This document shows positions 8,873-18,323 of a stretch of 64,000 nucleotides of DNA, in pieces. Source of the stretch: Pseudaquabacterium pictum (lineage in GTDB: Bacteria; Pseudomonadota; Gammaproteobacteria; Burkholderiales; Burkholderiaceae_C). The position numbers were made by a program, and so were the translations under genes. Location: positions 682,001 through 746,000 of the forward strand of contig NZ_BJCL01000001.1 of NCBI RefSeq assembly GCF_005403045.1, read 5' to 3'. How positions within the stretch are numbered: position 1 is the first letter of the stretch; every line of letters starts with the position of its first letter. A model generated the notes under the pieces. That model was not told the origin of the DNA. It worked only from the letters and a program-made list of their open reading frames with translations, and did no database searches.

Positions 8873-10030
8873 ATGACGAAGGATGTTATCCGGGTCCACC
8901 AAGACCCTTGCGCGCTGGATGGCGTGGCCTGGAACGCGCTGCTGGCCGCGCAGAGCCGCCCCACCCCCTTCATGCGCTGGGAATACCTGGCGGCACTGCA
9001 TGCCTCGGGCAGCGCGGTGCCGCGCACCGGCTGGGCGCCGCGCTTCGTCACGGTGCACCGCGGCGCCGAGCTGGTGGCCGCCGCGCCGGCCTACCTGAAG
9101 AGCCATTCCTACGGCGAGTACGTGTTCGACTGGGCTTGGGCCGATGCCTACCAGCGCCACGGCCTGCGCTACTACCCCAAGCTGCTGGTGGCCGTGCCCT
9201 TCACCCCGGTGCCCGGCAGCCGCCTGCTGGCTGCCGACGACGCCGCCCGCCACACCCTGCTGGCCGGCCTGGCCCAGGTGGCCGAGGACGAGGACGCCTC
9301 GTCGGTGCACCTGCTGTTCCACGAGCCCGACGAGACACCGGCCATTGCCGCCCGGGGCTGGCTGGCCCGCCAGGGCGTGCAGTTCCACTGGACGCAGGAC
9401 CCGGCGGCCCCGCATGCCGACTTCACCGCCTTCCTGGCCAGCCTGCAGCGGGACAAGCGCAAGAAGATCCAGCAGGAGCGGCGGCGGGTGGCCGAGGCTG
9501 GCGTGGTGTTCACCCTGCACGAGGGCGACGCCATCGATGCCGGCCTGTGGCGCTTCTTCCACCAGTGCTACACCCTCACCTACCGGGCGCATGGCTCCAC
9601 GCCCTACCTGAGCGCGGCCTTCTTCCAGGCCATGGCCGCCACGCTGCCGCAGCACTGGCTGATGTGCGTGGCACGGCTGGGCGGCGAGCCGGTGGGCGCG
9701 TCACTGGTGGCCATCGACCGCGAGCGCGGCGAGGCCTACGGCCGCTACTGGGGCGCCACCACCTACATTCCCTGCCTGCACTTCGAGGCCTGCTACTACC
9801 AGCCGCTGCAGTGGTGCATGGACAACGGCTTCCGCCGCTTCGAGGGCGGCGCCCAGGGTGAGCACAAGATGGCCCGAGGCCTGCTGCCGGTGGGCACGCG
9901 CTCGGCGCACTGGCTGGCGCACCCGCAGTTCTCGGCCGCGGTGGCCGACTTCCTGCAGCGCGAAGGCCACGGCATCGCCGCCTACGTGGACGAACTGCGC
10001 GAGCACAGCCCGTTCAAGACCGGCACTTGA
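8873..10030 (+). CDS. GNAT-fold N-acyltransferase (COG3146/DUF482 type)
   Basis: A 385-residue cytoplasmic protein resembling the COG3146 family, annotated as GNAT or 'peptidoglycan biosynthesis-like' acyltransferases. Family-like features include PTPFMRWEYLAALHASG near residue 32, LKSHSYGEYVFDWAWADAY, DKRKKIQQERRRV near residue 200, RYWGATTYIPCLHFEACYYQ and FEGGAQGEHKMARGLLP near the C-terminus. The ATG at 8873 has no obvious ribosome-binding site and lies 33 bases from the divergent nadE start. The following gene is a Pat-type acetyltransferase after 100 bases with its own promoter. The substrate is unknown. Confidence 0.8.
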   Translation: MTKDVIRVHQDPCALDGVAWNALLAAQSRPTPFMRWEYLAALHASGSAVPRTGWAPRFVTVHRGAELVAAAPAYLKSHSYGEYVFDWAWADAYQRHGLRYYPKLLVAVPFTPVPGSRLLAADDAARHTLLAGLAQVAEDEDASSVHLLFHEPDETPAIAARGWLARQGVQFHWTQDPAAPHADFTAFLASLQRDKRKKIQQERRRVAEAGVVFTLHEGDAIDAGLWRFFHQCYTLTYRAHGSTPYLSAAFFQAMAATLPQHWLMCVARLGGEPVGASLVAIDRERGEAYGRYWGATTYIPCLHFEACYYQPLQWCMDNGFRRFEGGAQGEHKMARGLLPVGTRSAHWLAHPQFSAAVADFLQREGHGIAAYVDELREHSPFKTGT

Positions 10031-10062
10031 CGCACCGCAAGCGGCGGGCCTGGGAAAACCCG

Positions 10063-10090
10063 TTGTCTCAACGCCGTGCTGGCCTATGCT
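10063..10090 (+). promoter_or_regulatory. Sigma-70-type promoter for the pat gene
   Basis: TTGTCT at 10063-10068 and TATGCT at 10085-10090 are separated by 16 bases, a reasonable -35/-10 pair in the 100-base gap before the pat ATG at 10131. Predicted transcription start is about 10097. Sequence match only. Confidence 0.5.
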
Positions 10091-10130
10091 GGCGGCTACG
10101 CCTGCAACGGCCGGCCGACAGGCTCTGCCC

Positions 10131-12818
10131 ATGGACAAACACTACCTGACCCCGCTGTTCTCGCCGCAGTCGATCGTCGTCTTCGCCGGCGACAGTGACC
10201 GGCCCGAGACGCAGACCCCGCAGGCCCGCGCCCTGCTGGCCAACCTGCGCGACGGCGGCTATGCCGGCACCGTCACCCACCTCGACATCCACATGACCGG
10301 CACGCTGGCCGATCTGGCGCAGTCGCGGGCCGATCTGGCGCTGATCGCCCTGCCCGACGCCCAGGTGGCCGCGGCGCTGGAAGTCACTGGCCGCATCCGC
10401 TGCCGCGCGGCGCTGGTGCTGTCGTCGGGCCTGGGCGCGGCGCCCTGCGCCGAGCTGCTGGCGATTGCCAAGCGCCACGGCGTGCACCTGCTGGGGCCCA
10501 ACAGCCTGGGTTTCCAGCGGCCGCTGCTGCAGCTCAATGCCAGCGCGCTGGGAGCGATGGCCGCGCCCGGGCCGCTGGCGCTGATCTCGCAGTCGGGCGC
10601 GCTCACGGCGTCCATCCTCGACTGGGCGCAGCAGAACAGCGTGGGCTTCTCGGCCGTGGTCTCGCTGGGGCCCAACACCGCCGTCGACCTGCCGCAGGCG
10701 CTGGACTTCCTGGCCAACGATGCCAGCACCAAGTCCATCCTGGTCTACATGGAGGGCATCCGCAACGCCCGCCGCTTCATGAGCGCACTGCGTGCCGCCG
10801 CCTATGCCAAGCCGGTGGTGGTGATGAAGGCCGGGCGCAAGCCGGCCGGCAGCAAGGCGGCGCTGACGCACTCGGCGGCCATCGTCGGCAGCGACGATGT
10901 CTTCGAGGCGGCGCTGCGCCGCGCCGGTGCGGTGCGGGTGCGGCTGTTCACCCAGCTGTTCTCGGCCGCCAAGTGCCTGGCCTCGCGCTATCGGCCGGTG
11001 GGCAAACGGCTGGCCATCGTCACCAACGGCGGCGGGCCGGGCGTGCTGGCGGCCGACTGGGCCAACGAGATCGGCCTGGACGTGGCCACGCTGGCCGAAG
11101 CCGGCCGCACCGGCCTGGCGCCGCAGCTGCCGCCGGGCACCGACCTGCAGTCGGTCATCGACCTCGGCGAGGACGCGCTGGCCGCCCACTACAGCGCCGC
11201 GTTGCTGGCCCTGGGCAAGGACACCGGCGTGGACGGCATGCTGGCGATCTACTCGCCCAAGCCCGACAGCGACCCGGCCGCCGTGGCCCGCGGCGTGGCC
11301 GAGGTGTTCCGCCTGACCGGCAAGCCGGTGCTGGCCTGCTGGATGGGCGACGCACGGGTGAAGGAAGCGCGGGACGTGCTCAACGGCGTGGCCATTCCCA
11401 GCTTCCGCACGCCCGAGGCGGCGGTGGATGCCTTCGGCAACATCGCCAGCTTCTACCAGAACCAGCAGTTGCTGCAGCAGACACCGCCGCCCAACTCCAG
11501 CCTGGCCAAGCCCGACGTGGAAGGCGCCCGCCTGCTGATCGAGGGCGTGCTGGCCGAGCGCCGCAAGGTGCTGACCGAGATGGAGAGCAAGGCGCTGCTG
11601 GCGGCCTTCCACATCCCCGTCACCCGCACCATGCTGGCGCGCACCGCCAACGAGGCGATGCTGATCGCCGCCCAGCTGGGCTACCCGGTGGCGCTGAAGA
11701 TCGACTCGCCCGACATCAGCCACAAAAGCGATGTGCAGGGCGTGGCGCTGAACGTGCTGAGCGCCACCCAGGTGCGTGATGTCTACAACGACATGCTGGC
11801 CGCGGTGAAACGGGCCCAGCCCACCGCGCGCATCAACGGCGTGACGATCCAGCCGATGTCCGGCCTGCGCCATGGCCGCGAGATCTACATCGGCCTGACC
11901 ACCGACGACCCGTTCGGCCCGGTGATCACCTTCGGCGCCGGCGGCATCATGATCGAGCTGATCGCCGACCGGGCGATGGAGCTGCCGCCGCTGAACCAGT
12001 TCCTGGCGCGGCGGCTGATCGAGCGCAGCCGGGTCTCGGAGATGCTGGGCGCCTGGCGCGGCGCGCCGGCGGCCGACCTGGAGCTGGTCGAGCAGATCCT
12101 GCTGCGGGTGTCGGAAATAGTGTGCGAGCTGCCGCAGCTGCGCGAGATGGACATCAACCCCATCATCGTCGACGAAACCGGCGCGGTGGCGGTGGACGCC
12201 CGGGTGGTGATCGAGCATGCGCCGCCCAACCACCATGGCAGTGGCGACTACAACCACCTGGCCATCCTGCCCTACCCCAGCGCCTACGAGCGCGAGTGGC
12301 CGATGAAGGGCGGCGGGCTCTACACCATCCGCCCGATCCAGCCCGACGATGCCGACATGCTGCAGGCCTTCGTCCGCGGCCTGTCGCAGGAGAGCCGCTA
12401 CTTCCGTTTCGCCAGCGCCATGCCCGAGCTGCCGCCGCGCATGCTGGCCCGCTACACCCTGATCGACTACGACCGCGAGATGGCCCTGGTGGCGGTGCAC
12501 CGCACCCGCACCGCGGGCGACGACGGCGCCTTCACCGAGACCGAGCAGATCATCGGCGTCTCGCGCTACATCACCAACCCCGACCAGACCAGCTGCGAGT
12601 TCAGCCTGGTGGTATCCGACCAGTTCAAGGGCCAGGGCCTGGGCTCACGGCTGATGCTGTCGATCATGGAGTTCGCCCGGGCCAAGGGCCTGAGCGAGAT
12701 CGACGGCCTGGTGCTGGCCAACAACCCCAACATGCTGCGGCTGATGACCGGCCTGGGCTACACCGTGCATCCGTTCCCCGAGGACCCGGATTTCAAGCTC
12801 GTGAGCAAGGCGTTATGA
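10131..12818 (+). CDS. Pat/PatZ-type protein lysine acetyltransferase (NDP-forming acyl-CoA synthetase plus GNAT)
   Basis: An 895-residue multidomain protein matching the Pat/YfiQ layout (about 890 residues). It has a CoA-binding domain (1-130), a succinyl-CoA-ligase-like domain (about 150-460), an ATP-grasp domain (about 500-710, with YPVALKIDSPDISHKSDVQG) and a C-terminal GNAT domain (about 730-895, acetyl-CoA motif QFKGQGLGSRLM). Pat acetylates and inactivates acetyl-CoA synthetase and other proteins in enterobacteria. The position of the phosphohistidine in true NDP-forming synthetases carries His here (AALTHSAAIVGSD near residue 247), so synthetase activity cannot be ruled out. Starting at ATG 10131 gives the complete CoA-binding domain. 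Confidence 0.88.
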   Translation: MDKHYLTPLFSPQSIVVFAGDSDRPETQTPQARALLANLRDGGYAGTVTHLDIHMTGTLADLAQSRADLALIALPDAQVAAALEVTGRIRCRAALVLSSGLGAAPCAELLAIAKRHGVHLLGPNSLGFQRPLLQLNASALGAMAAPGPLALISQSGALTASILDWAQQNSVGFSAVVSLGPNTAVDLPQALDFLANDASTKSILVYMEGIRNARRFMSALRAAAYAKPVVVMKAGRKPAGSKAALTHSAAIVGSDDVFEAALRRAGAVRVRLFTQLFSAAKCLASRYRPVGKRLAIVTNGGGPGVLAADWANEIGLDVATLAEAGRTGLAPQLPPGTDLQSVIDLGEDALAAHYSAALLALGKDTGVDGMLAIYSPKPDSDPAAVARGVAEVFRLTGKPVLACWMGDARVKEARDVLNGVAIPSFRTPEAAVDAFGNIASFYQNQQLLQQTPPPNSSLAKPDVEGARLLIEGVLAERRKVLTEMESKALLAAFHIPVTRTMLARTANEAMLIAAQLGYPVALKIDSPDISHKSDVQGVALNVLSATQVRDVYNDMLAAVKRAQPTARINGVTIQPMSGLRHGREIYIGLTTDDPFGPVITFGAGGIMIELIADRAMELPPLNQFLARRLIERSRVSEMLGAWRGAPAADLELVEQILLRVSEIVCELPQLREMDINPIIVDETGAVAVDARVVIEHAPPNHHGSGDYNHLAILPYPSAYEREWPMKGGGLYTIRPIQPDDADMLQAFVRGLSQESRYFRFASAMPELPPRMLARYTLIDYDREMALVAVHRTRTAGDDGAFTETEQIIGVSRYITNPDQTSCEFSLVVSDQFKGQGLGSRLMLSIMEFARAKGLSEIDGLVLANNPNMLRLMTGLGYTVHPFPEDPDFKLVSKAL

Positions 12819-12830
12819 CCCACCCCCGAA

Positions 12831-12896
12831 GCGCCTGCGGCGCTCCCCCTCAAAGGGGCGGCCCCAGTGGTCCGGCAAAGCCGGTTCCACGGGGCC
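12831..12896. repeat. Three-hairpin palindromic element (REP/BIME-like)
   Basis: Between the convergent pat and ppa stops lie three consecutive inverted repeats: GCGCC-tgc-GGCGC (12831-12843), CCCCT-caa-AGGGG (12846-12858), and a long imperfect one (12860-12896) built from GGCCCC, GTGG and CCGGC, loop aaa, then GCCGG, CCAC and GGGGCC. The spacer is only 85 bases, so nearly all of it is structured. It resembles repetitive intergenic palindromes I remember from Comamonadaceae-type genomes, and could also end both converging transcripts. Only one copy is visible here, so repetitiveness is inferred. Confidence 0.5.
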
Positions 12897-12903
12897 CGCT
12901 TGC

Positions 12904-13446
12904 TCAGGCCTTGTCCTTCTGCGAGGCGAAATTGGCGATGCCGTCGGTGATTTCCCTGTGGGCGCCGTCCACGCCGGTCCAGCCGGTGACCTTGACCCAC
13001 TTGCCGGGCTCCAGATCCTTGTAGTGCTCGAAGAAGTGCTGGATGGTCTTCAGCCGCAGCGGGTTCAGGTCTTCGGGCTTCTTCCACTGGCTGTAGATCG
13101 ACAGCACCTTGTCGATGGGCACGGCCAGCAGCTTGTTGTCGGCGCCGGCCTCGTCTTCCATCTGCATCATGCCCAGCGCACGGCAGGTGACCACCACGCC
13201 CGGGATCAGCGGCACCGGCGTGATCACCAGCACGTCCACCGGGTCGCCGTCGCCCGACAGGGTGTTGGGGATGTAGCCGTAGTTGCACGGGTAGTGCATG
13301 GCCGTGCTCATGAAGCGGTCGACGAACAGCGCGCCGGTCTCGTGGTCCACCTCGTACTTGATCGGGTCGGCATTCATCGGGATCTCGATGATCACGTTGA
13401 ATTCCTGGGGCGCCTTGGCGCCGGGGGTCACGTTGTGCAGGCTCAT
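12904..13446 (-). CDS. ppa: Inorganic pyrophosphatase (family I, soluble)
   Basis: Cytoplasmic Mg-dependent enzyme that hydrolyses pyrophosphate and so drives biosynthetic reactions forward. The product has 180 residues, standard for bacterial family I. The signature [10 protein letters not shown] is near residues 66-75 with its metal-binding aspartates; [11 protein letters not shown] and the later KWVKVTGW stretch are also conserved. It diverges from the membrane pyrophosphatase gene hppA, with 230 bases between the starts. A -10-like TAGAAT lies 42 bases upstream. Confidence 0.96.
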   Translation of the reverse strand: MSLHNVTPGAKAPQEFNVIIEIPMNADPIKYEVDHETGALFVDRFMSTAMHYPCNYGYIPNTLSGDGDPVDVLVITPVPLIPGVVVTCRALGMMQMEDEAGADNKLLAVPIDKVLSIYSQWKKPEDLNPLRLKTIQHFFEHYKDLEPGKWVKVTGWTGVDGAHREITDGIANFASQKDKA

Positions 13447-13487
13447 GGATGGGCTCGTTGGAGTGGGAGGAACAAGGGTTCACCCGC

Positions 13488-13493
13488 ATTCTA
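13488..13493 (-). promoter_or_regulatory. -10 element for ppa
   Basis: The minus strand reads TAGAAT at 13493-13488, 42 bases upstream of the ppa ATG. No clear -35 is visible. The rest of the 230-base ppa/hppA intergenic region shows only the strong hppA ribosome-binding site (AAGGAG at 13666-13671). Confidence 0.35.
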
Positions 13494-13676
13494 CGAAGCG
13501 CGCTTGCCATGCCCTGACGTCGCGCCGGGGACACCGGAGGAAAACACCGTCACCACCCCGGCGCCTGCGCCGTACATTGCCCTGGCGACCCGGGCACGGC
13601 GGCGCACGCAGGCCAGCCGGCGACAACACCCATCGGGCGCGTTTGTTCACAGGGCTAGACCGAGGAAGGAGATACC

Positions 13677-15875
13677 TTGATATCGACCAACATGGCGCTC
13701 TACATCGCGCTTGCGTGCGGCATCGCTGCCGTGATCTATGGATTCATCCAGCGCAGCTGGATCCTGTCGCAGGACGCTGGCAACGCCCGCATGCAGGAAA
13801 TCGCCGACGCCATCCAGCAAGGCGCGGCGGCCTACCTGGCACGCCAGTACAAGACCATCGCCATCGTCGGCGTGGTGCTGGCGATTGCCATCGGCGTGTT
13901 CCTGGACGGCACCACCGCCGCCGGCTTCGTGCTGGGTGCGGTGCTGTCGGGGGCCTGCGGCTTCATCGGCATGAACGTGTCGGTGAAGGCCAACGTGCGC
14001 ACTGCGCAGGCAGCCACCAAAGGCATCGGCCCGGCGCTGGATGTCGCCTTCAAGGGCGGCGCCATCACCGGCATGCTGGTGGTGGGCCTGGGCCTGCTGG
14101 GCGTGGGCATCTTCTTCCTGTTCATCACCGGCAACGGCAACATGACGCCCGACAAGAGCCTGTCGAGCGTGCTCAAGCCGCTGCTGGGCCTGGCCTTCGG
14201 CTCCAGCCTGATCTCGATCTTCGCGCGGCTGGGCGGCGGCATCTTCACCAAGGGCGCCGACGTGGGCGCCGACCTGGTGGGCAAGGTGGAAGCCGGCATC
14301 CCCGAGGACGATCCGCGCAACCCAGCGGTGATCGCCGACAACGTGGGCGACAACGTGGGCGACTGCGCCGGCATGGCCGCCGACCTGTTCGAGACCTACG
14401 CCGTCACGCTGATCGCCACCATGGCGCTGGGCGCGATCATGGTCACCGCCGCGCCGATGGCCGCGGTGGTCTACCCGCTGCTGCTGGGCGGTGTGTCGAT
14501 CATCGCGTCGATCATCGGCTGCGGCTTCGTCAAGGCCAGCCCGGGCATGAAGAACGTGATGCCCGCGCTCTACAAGGGCCTGATCGTCGCCGGCGTGCTG
14601 TCGTTCATCGCCTTCATCGGCGTGACCATGGCGGTGATGCCCGACGACGCGCTGGGTGCCGGCACCCAGATGCGCATGATCGGCGCCTGCGCCGTGGGCC
14701 TGGTGCTGACCGCGGCGCTGGTGTGGATCACCGAGTTCTACACCGGCACGCAATACAGCCCGGTGCAGCATGTGGCCCAGGCCAGCACCACCGGCCATGG
14801 CACCAACGTGATCGCCGGCCTCGGCGTCAGCATGCGCAGCACGGCCTGGCCGGTGCTGTTCGTCTGCGCGGCCATCATGGTGGCCTTCCAGCTGGGCGGG
14901 CTGTACGGCATCGCGATCGCAGCCACCTCCATGCTCAGCATGGCCGGCATCGTGGTGGCGCTGGACGCCTACGGCCCGATCACCGACAACGCCGGCGGCA
15001 TTGCCGAAATGGCCGAGTTGCCCGCCAGCGTGCGCGACGTGACCGACCCGCTGGACGCGGTAGGCAACACCACCAAGGCCGTGACCAAGGGCTATGCCAT
15101 CGGCTCGGCCGGCCTGGCCGCGCTGGTGCTGTTTGCCGACTACACCCATGCGCTGGAAGGCCGCGGCATGCACGTGGCGTTCGACCTGAGCGACCACATG
15201 GTGATCATCGGCCTGTTCATCGGCGGCCTGATCCCCTACCTCTTCGCCGCGATGGCGATGGAGGCGGTGGGCCGGGCAGCCAGCGCGGTGGTGGTGGAGG
15301 TGCGCAGCCAGTTCAAGGACGGCCAGATCATGGCCGGCAAGCGCAAGCCCAACTACAGCGCAGCCGTCGACATGCTGACCACCGCAGCCATCAAGGAGAT
15401 GGTGGTGCCCAGCCTGCTGCCGGTGGTGGTGCCGGTGCTGGTGGGCCTGCTGCTGGGCCCGGCGGCCCTGGGCGGCCTGCTGATGGGCACCATCGTGACC
15501 GGCCTGTTCGTGGCCATCTCGATGTGCACCGGCGGCGGCGCCTGGGACAACGCCAAGAAGCTGATCGAGGAAGGCTTCACCGACGCAGCCGGCGTGCTGC
15601 ACAAGAAGGGTGGCGACGCGCACAAGTCGGCCGTGACCGGCGACACCGTGGGCGATCCGTACAAGGACACCGCCGGCCCGGCGGTGAACCCGCTGATCAA
15701 GATCATCAACATCGTGGCGCTGCTGATCGTGCCGCTGCTGCCGATGAGCGCCAGCACCAAGCCGGCCGCTGCGCATGCGGCGCCGGCCGCCGTCACCGCG
15801 CCGGCCGCCATGCCGGCGCCGGCGGTGGTGGCACCTGCTGCTGCGCCGGCCGCGGCATCGGCTGCCAGCAACTGA
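13677..15875 (+). CDS. hppA: K+-independent proton-translocating membrane pyrophosphatase
   Basis: Integral-membrane enzyme that couples pyrophosphate hydrolysis to H+ pumping. The 732-residue product has about 16 predicted membrane segments. The catalytic motif [11 protein letters not shown] is near residue 195, followed by [18 protein letters not shown]. The position that separates the K+-dependent from the K+-independent class is Lys467 ([10 protein letters not shown]), which marks the K+-independent class. The start is TTG 13677, because AAGGAG ends 5 bases upstream; the next ATG (13692) is badly spaced. The last 40 residues form an unusual Ala/Pro-rich tail ([19 protein letters not shown]...). 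A strong terminator follows. Ion specificity is assigned from residue class only. Confidence 0.95.
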   Translation: MISTNMALYIALACGIAAVIYGFIQRSWILSQDAGNARMQEIADAIQQGAAAYLARQYKTIAIVGVVLAIAIGVFLDGTTAAGFVLGAVLSGACGFIGMNVSVKANVRTAQAATKGIGPALDVAFKGGAITGMLVVGLGLLGVGIFFLFITGNGNMTPDKSLSSVLKPLLGLAFGSSLISIFARLGGGIFTKGADVGADLVGKVEAGIPEDDPRNPAVIADNVGDNVGDCAGMAADLFETYAVTLIATMALGAIMVTAAPMAAVVYPLLLGGVSIIASIIGCGFVKASPGMKNVMPALYKGLIVAGVLSFIAFIGVTMAVMPDDALGAGTQMRMIGACAVGLVLTAALVWITEFYTGTQYSPVQHVAQASTTGHGTNVIAGLGVSMRSTAWPVLFVCAAIMVAFQLGGLYGIAIAATSMLSMAGIVVALDAYGPITDNAGGIAEMAELPASVRDVTDPLDAVGNTTKAVTKGYAIGSAGLAALVLFADYTHALEGRGMHVAFDLSDHMVIIGLFIGGLIPYLFAAMAMEAVGRAASAVVVEVRSQFKDGQIMAGKRKPNYSAAVDMLTTAAIKEMVVPSLLPVVVPVLVGLLLGPAALGGLLMGTIVTGLFVAISMCTGGGAWDNAKKLIEEGFTDAAGVLHKKGGDAHKSAVTGDTVGDPYKDTAGPAVNPLIKIINIVALLIVPLLPMSASTKPAAAHAAPAAVTAPAAMPAPAVVAPAAAPAAASAASN

Positions 15876-15895
15876 GCTGCCCTGCCACGCATGAC

Positions 15896-15922
15896 AAAGG
15901 GCCGCTGACGCGGCCCTTTTTT
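15896..15922 (+). terminator. Intrinsic terminator of hppA
   Basis: AAAGGGCCGC (15896-15905), loop tgac, GCGGCCCTTT (15910-15919), extended to six T residues. This is a textbook rho-independent terminator 20 bases after the hppA stop. It also separates hppA from the converging decarboxylase gene. Confidence 0.9.
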
Positions 15923-15943
15923 CATAGCGCCCGGCGAGCGAGG

Positions 15944-18196
15944 TTACCGAACGCAGTCCACGTAGTAGCGGCCCTCGGCACCGCCCTCGTCTTCCACCAG
16001 GCCATGCACATCGGTGGCGAAGCCGGGGAAGCGGGCGTTGAAGGCGCGGGTGAACTTCAGGTACTGCACGATCTTGCGGTTGAAGCGCTCACCCGGGATC
16101 AGCAGCGGGATGCCCGGGGGGTACGGCGTCAGCAGCGCGGTGGTGATGCGGCCTTCCAGGTCATCGATGTCCACCCGCTCGGTCTGGCGCCGGGCGATGT
16201 GGGCATAGGCGTCGCTGGGCTTCATCGCCGGCTGCAGGTCCGACAGGTACATCTCGGTGGTCAGCCGGGCGATGTCGCCCTCGGCATAGGCCTGGTGCAT
16301 GGCCTGGCACAGGTCCTTCAGGCCCATCTTCTCGTACTGCGGATGGGCCTGGCAGAACTCCGGCAGGATGCGCCACATCGGCGCATTGCGGTCGTAGTCG
16401 TCCTTGAACTGCTGCAGCGCGGTTAGCAGCGTGTTCCAGCGGCCCTTGGTGATGCCGATGGTGAACAGGATGAAGAAGCTGTAGAGGCCGGTCTTCTCGA
16501 CCACCACGCCGTGCTCGGCCAGGAACTTGGTGACGATGCCCGCCGGGATGCCGGTGGGGGCGAACTTGCCCGACATGTCCAGCCCCGGGGTGATCAGGGT
16601 GCACTTGATCGGGTCGAGCAGGTTGAAGCCGGTGGCCAGGTTGCCGAAGCCGTGCCACTTGTCCTTGGCCTTCAGCGTCCAGGCGTCGGAGCGGCCGATG
16701 CCGTCGTCCACCAGCTTGTCGGGGCCCCAGACGGTGAACCACCAGTCCTTGCCGAATTCCTTGTCGACCTTGCGCATCGCGCGGCGGAAGTCCATCGCCT
16801 CCTTGATGCTCTCTTCCACCAGCGCCGTGCCGCCGGGCGGCTCCATCATCGCGGCGGCCACGTCGCAGCTGGCGATGATGGCGTACTGCGGGCTGGTGCT
16901 GGTGTGCATCAGGTAGGCCTCGTTGAACAGGTGCTTGTCCAGCTTGACCGTCTGTGAATCCTGCACCAGCACCTGGCTGGCCTGGCTGATGCCGGCCAGC
17001 AGCTTGTGGGTGGACTGGGTGGAATACACCATCGCCTGCTGCGGCCGCACCCGGTTCTTGCCCATGGCGTGGAAGGTGCCGTAGAACTTGTGGAAGGCGG
17101 CGTGCGGCAGCCAGGCCTCGTCGAAGTGCAGGTTGTCGATGTAGCCGTCGACCATGCCCTTGATGGTCTCGGTGTTGTAGAGCACGCCGTCGTAGGTGCT
17201 CTGGGTCAGGGTCATCACCCGCGGGCGCACCGTCTTCGGGTCCACCCCCTTGAGCAGCGGATTGGCGGCGATCTTGCGCTCGATGGCCTCGCGGCTGAAC
17301 TCGCTCTTCGGGATCGGGCCGATGATGCCGTAGTGGTTGCGCGTGGGCGTCATGAACACCGGCACTGCGCCGGTCATGATGATGCTGTGCAGGATGCTCT
17401 TGTGGCAGTTGCGGTCGACCACCACCACATCGCCCGGCGCCACCGTGTGGTGCCACACCATCTTGTTGCTGGTGCTGGTGCCGTTGGTGACGAAGAAGCA
17501 GTGGTCGGCATTGAAGATGCGCGCCGCGTTCTTCTCGCTGGCGGCCACCGGGCCGGTGTGGTCCAGCAGCTGGCCCAGTTCGTCGACCGCGTTGCACACG
17601 TCGGCACGCAGCATGTTCTCGCCGAAGAACTGGTGGAACATCTGGCCCACCGGGCTCTTGAGGAAGGCCACGCCGCCGGAGTGGCCCGGGCAGTGCCAGC
17701 TGTAGCTGCCGTCCTGCGCATAGTCCACCAGCGCCTTGAAGAATGGCGGTGCCACGCCGTCGAGGTAGCTCTTGGCCTCGCGGATGATGTGCCGGGCCAC
17801 GAACTCGGGCGTGTCCTCGAACATGTGGATGAAGCCGTGCAGCTCCCGCAGGATGTCGTTCGGGATGTGCTGGCTGGTGCGCGTCTCGCCGTACAGGTAG
17901 ATCGGGATGTCGCTGTTCTTGAAGCGGATCTCCTCGATGAACTTGCGCAGGTTCAGCACCGCCGGGTCCAGCTCGGGGCCGGGGGTGAACTCCTCGTCGT
18001 CGATGGACAGGATGAAGGCCGAGGCCCGGCTCTGCTGCTGGGCGAAACTGCTCAGGTCGCCATAGCTGGTGACGCCCAGCACCTCGAAGCCCTCTTTCTG
18101 GATGGCGTCGGCCAATGCCCGGATGCCCAGGCCCGAGGTGTTCTCGGAGCGGTAGTCCTCGTCGATGATGACGATGGGAAAGCGGAAACGCAGCAT
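15944..18196 (-). CDS. Arginine/lysine/ornithine decarboxylase (fold type I, wing-domain class)
   Basis: PLP-dependent decarboxylase of a basic amino acid, producing a polyamine precursor and consuming a proton. The 750 residues follow the AdiA/LdcI/SpeF plan: an N-terminal receiver-like wing domain (1-130, FPIVIIDEDYRSENTSGLG), a PLP domain with HCPGHSGGVAF near residue 168 and the Schiff-base Lys398 in STQSTHKLLAG, and a C-terminal domain with PYPPGIPLLIPGE. GAGGAG sits 8 bases before the ATG. No antiporter gene (adiC/cadB/potE) is adjacent, so a biosynthetic rather than acid-resistance role is possible. Substrate cannot be chosen from sequence. Confidence 0.92.
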   Translation of the reverse strand: MLRFRFPIVIIDEDYRSENTSGLGIRALADAIQKEGFEVLGVTSYGDLSSFAQQQSRASAFILSIDDEEFTPGPELDPAVLNLRKFIEEIRFKNSDIPIYLYGETRTSQHIPNDILRELHGFIHMFEDTPEFVARHIIREAKSYLDGVAPPFFKALVDYAQDGSYSWHCPGHSGGVAFLKSPVGQMFHQFFGENMLRADVCNAVDELGQLLDHTGPVAASEKNAARIFNADHCFFVTNGTSTSNKMVWHHTVAPGDVVVVDRNCHKSILHSIIMTGAVPVFMTPTRNHYGIIGPIPKSEFSREAIERKIAANPLLKGVDPKTVRPRVMTLTQSTYDGVLYNTETIKGMVDGYIDNLHFDEAWLPHAAFHKFYGTFHAMGKNRVRPQQAMVYSTQSTHKLLAGISQASQVLVQDSQTVKLDKHLFNEAYLMHTSTSPQYAIIASCDVAAAMMEPPGGTALVEESIKEAMDFRRAMRKVDKEFGKDWWFTVWGPDKLVDDGIGRSDAWTLKAKDKWHGFGNLATGFNLLDPIKCTLITPGLDMSGKFAPTGIPAGIVTKFLAEHGVVVEKTGLYSFFILFTIGITKGRWNTLLTALQQFKDDYDRNAPMWRILPEFCQAHPQYEKMGLKDLCQAMHQAYAEGDIARLTTEMYLSDLQPAMKPSDAYAHIARRQTERVDIDDLEGRITTALLTPYPPGIPLLIPGERFNRKIVQYLKFTRAFNARFPGFATDVHGLVEDEGGAEGRYYVDCVR

Positions 18197-18323
18197 GCGG
18201 GGGGCTCCTCGGGAGCGGGGCAGGAATCAAGGGGTGCCACCGGCCGGGCCAGGGGGGCCACCGCCGGACAAGGCGCGAAGTGTAGGGGTGAACCGCAGCA
18301 CGCCGATGACAGCGCGCCGCGGC

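Noticed and set aside
10068-12500. Minus-strand frame of about 810 codons opposite the pat gene
   Set aside because: His/Gln/Arg-rich shadow without homology features, whereas the plus-strand frame encodes all Pat domains.
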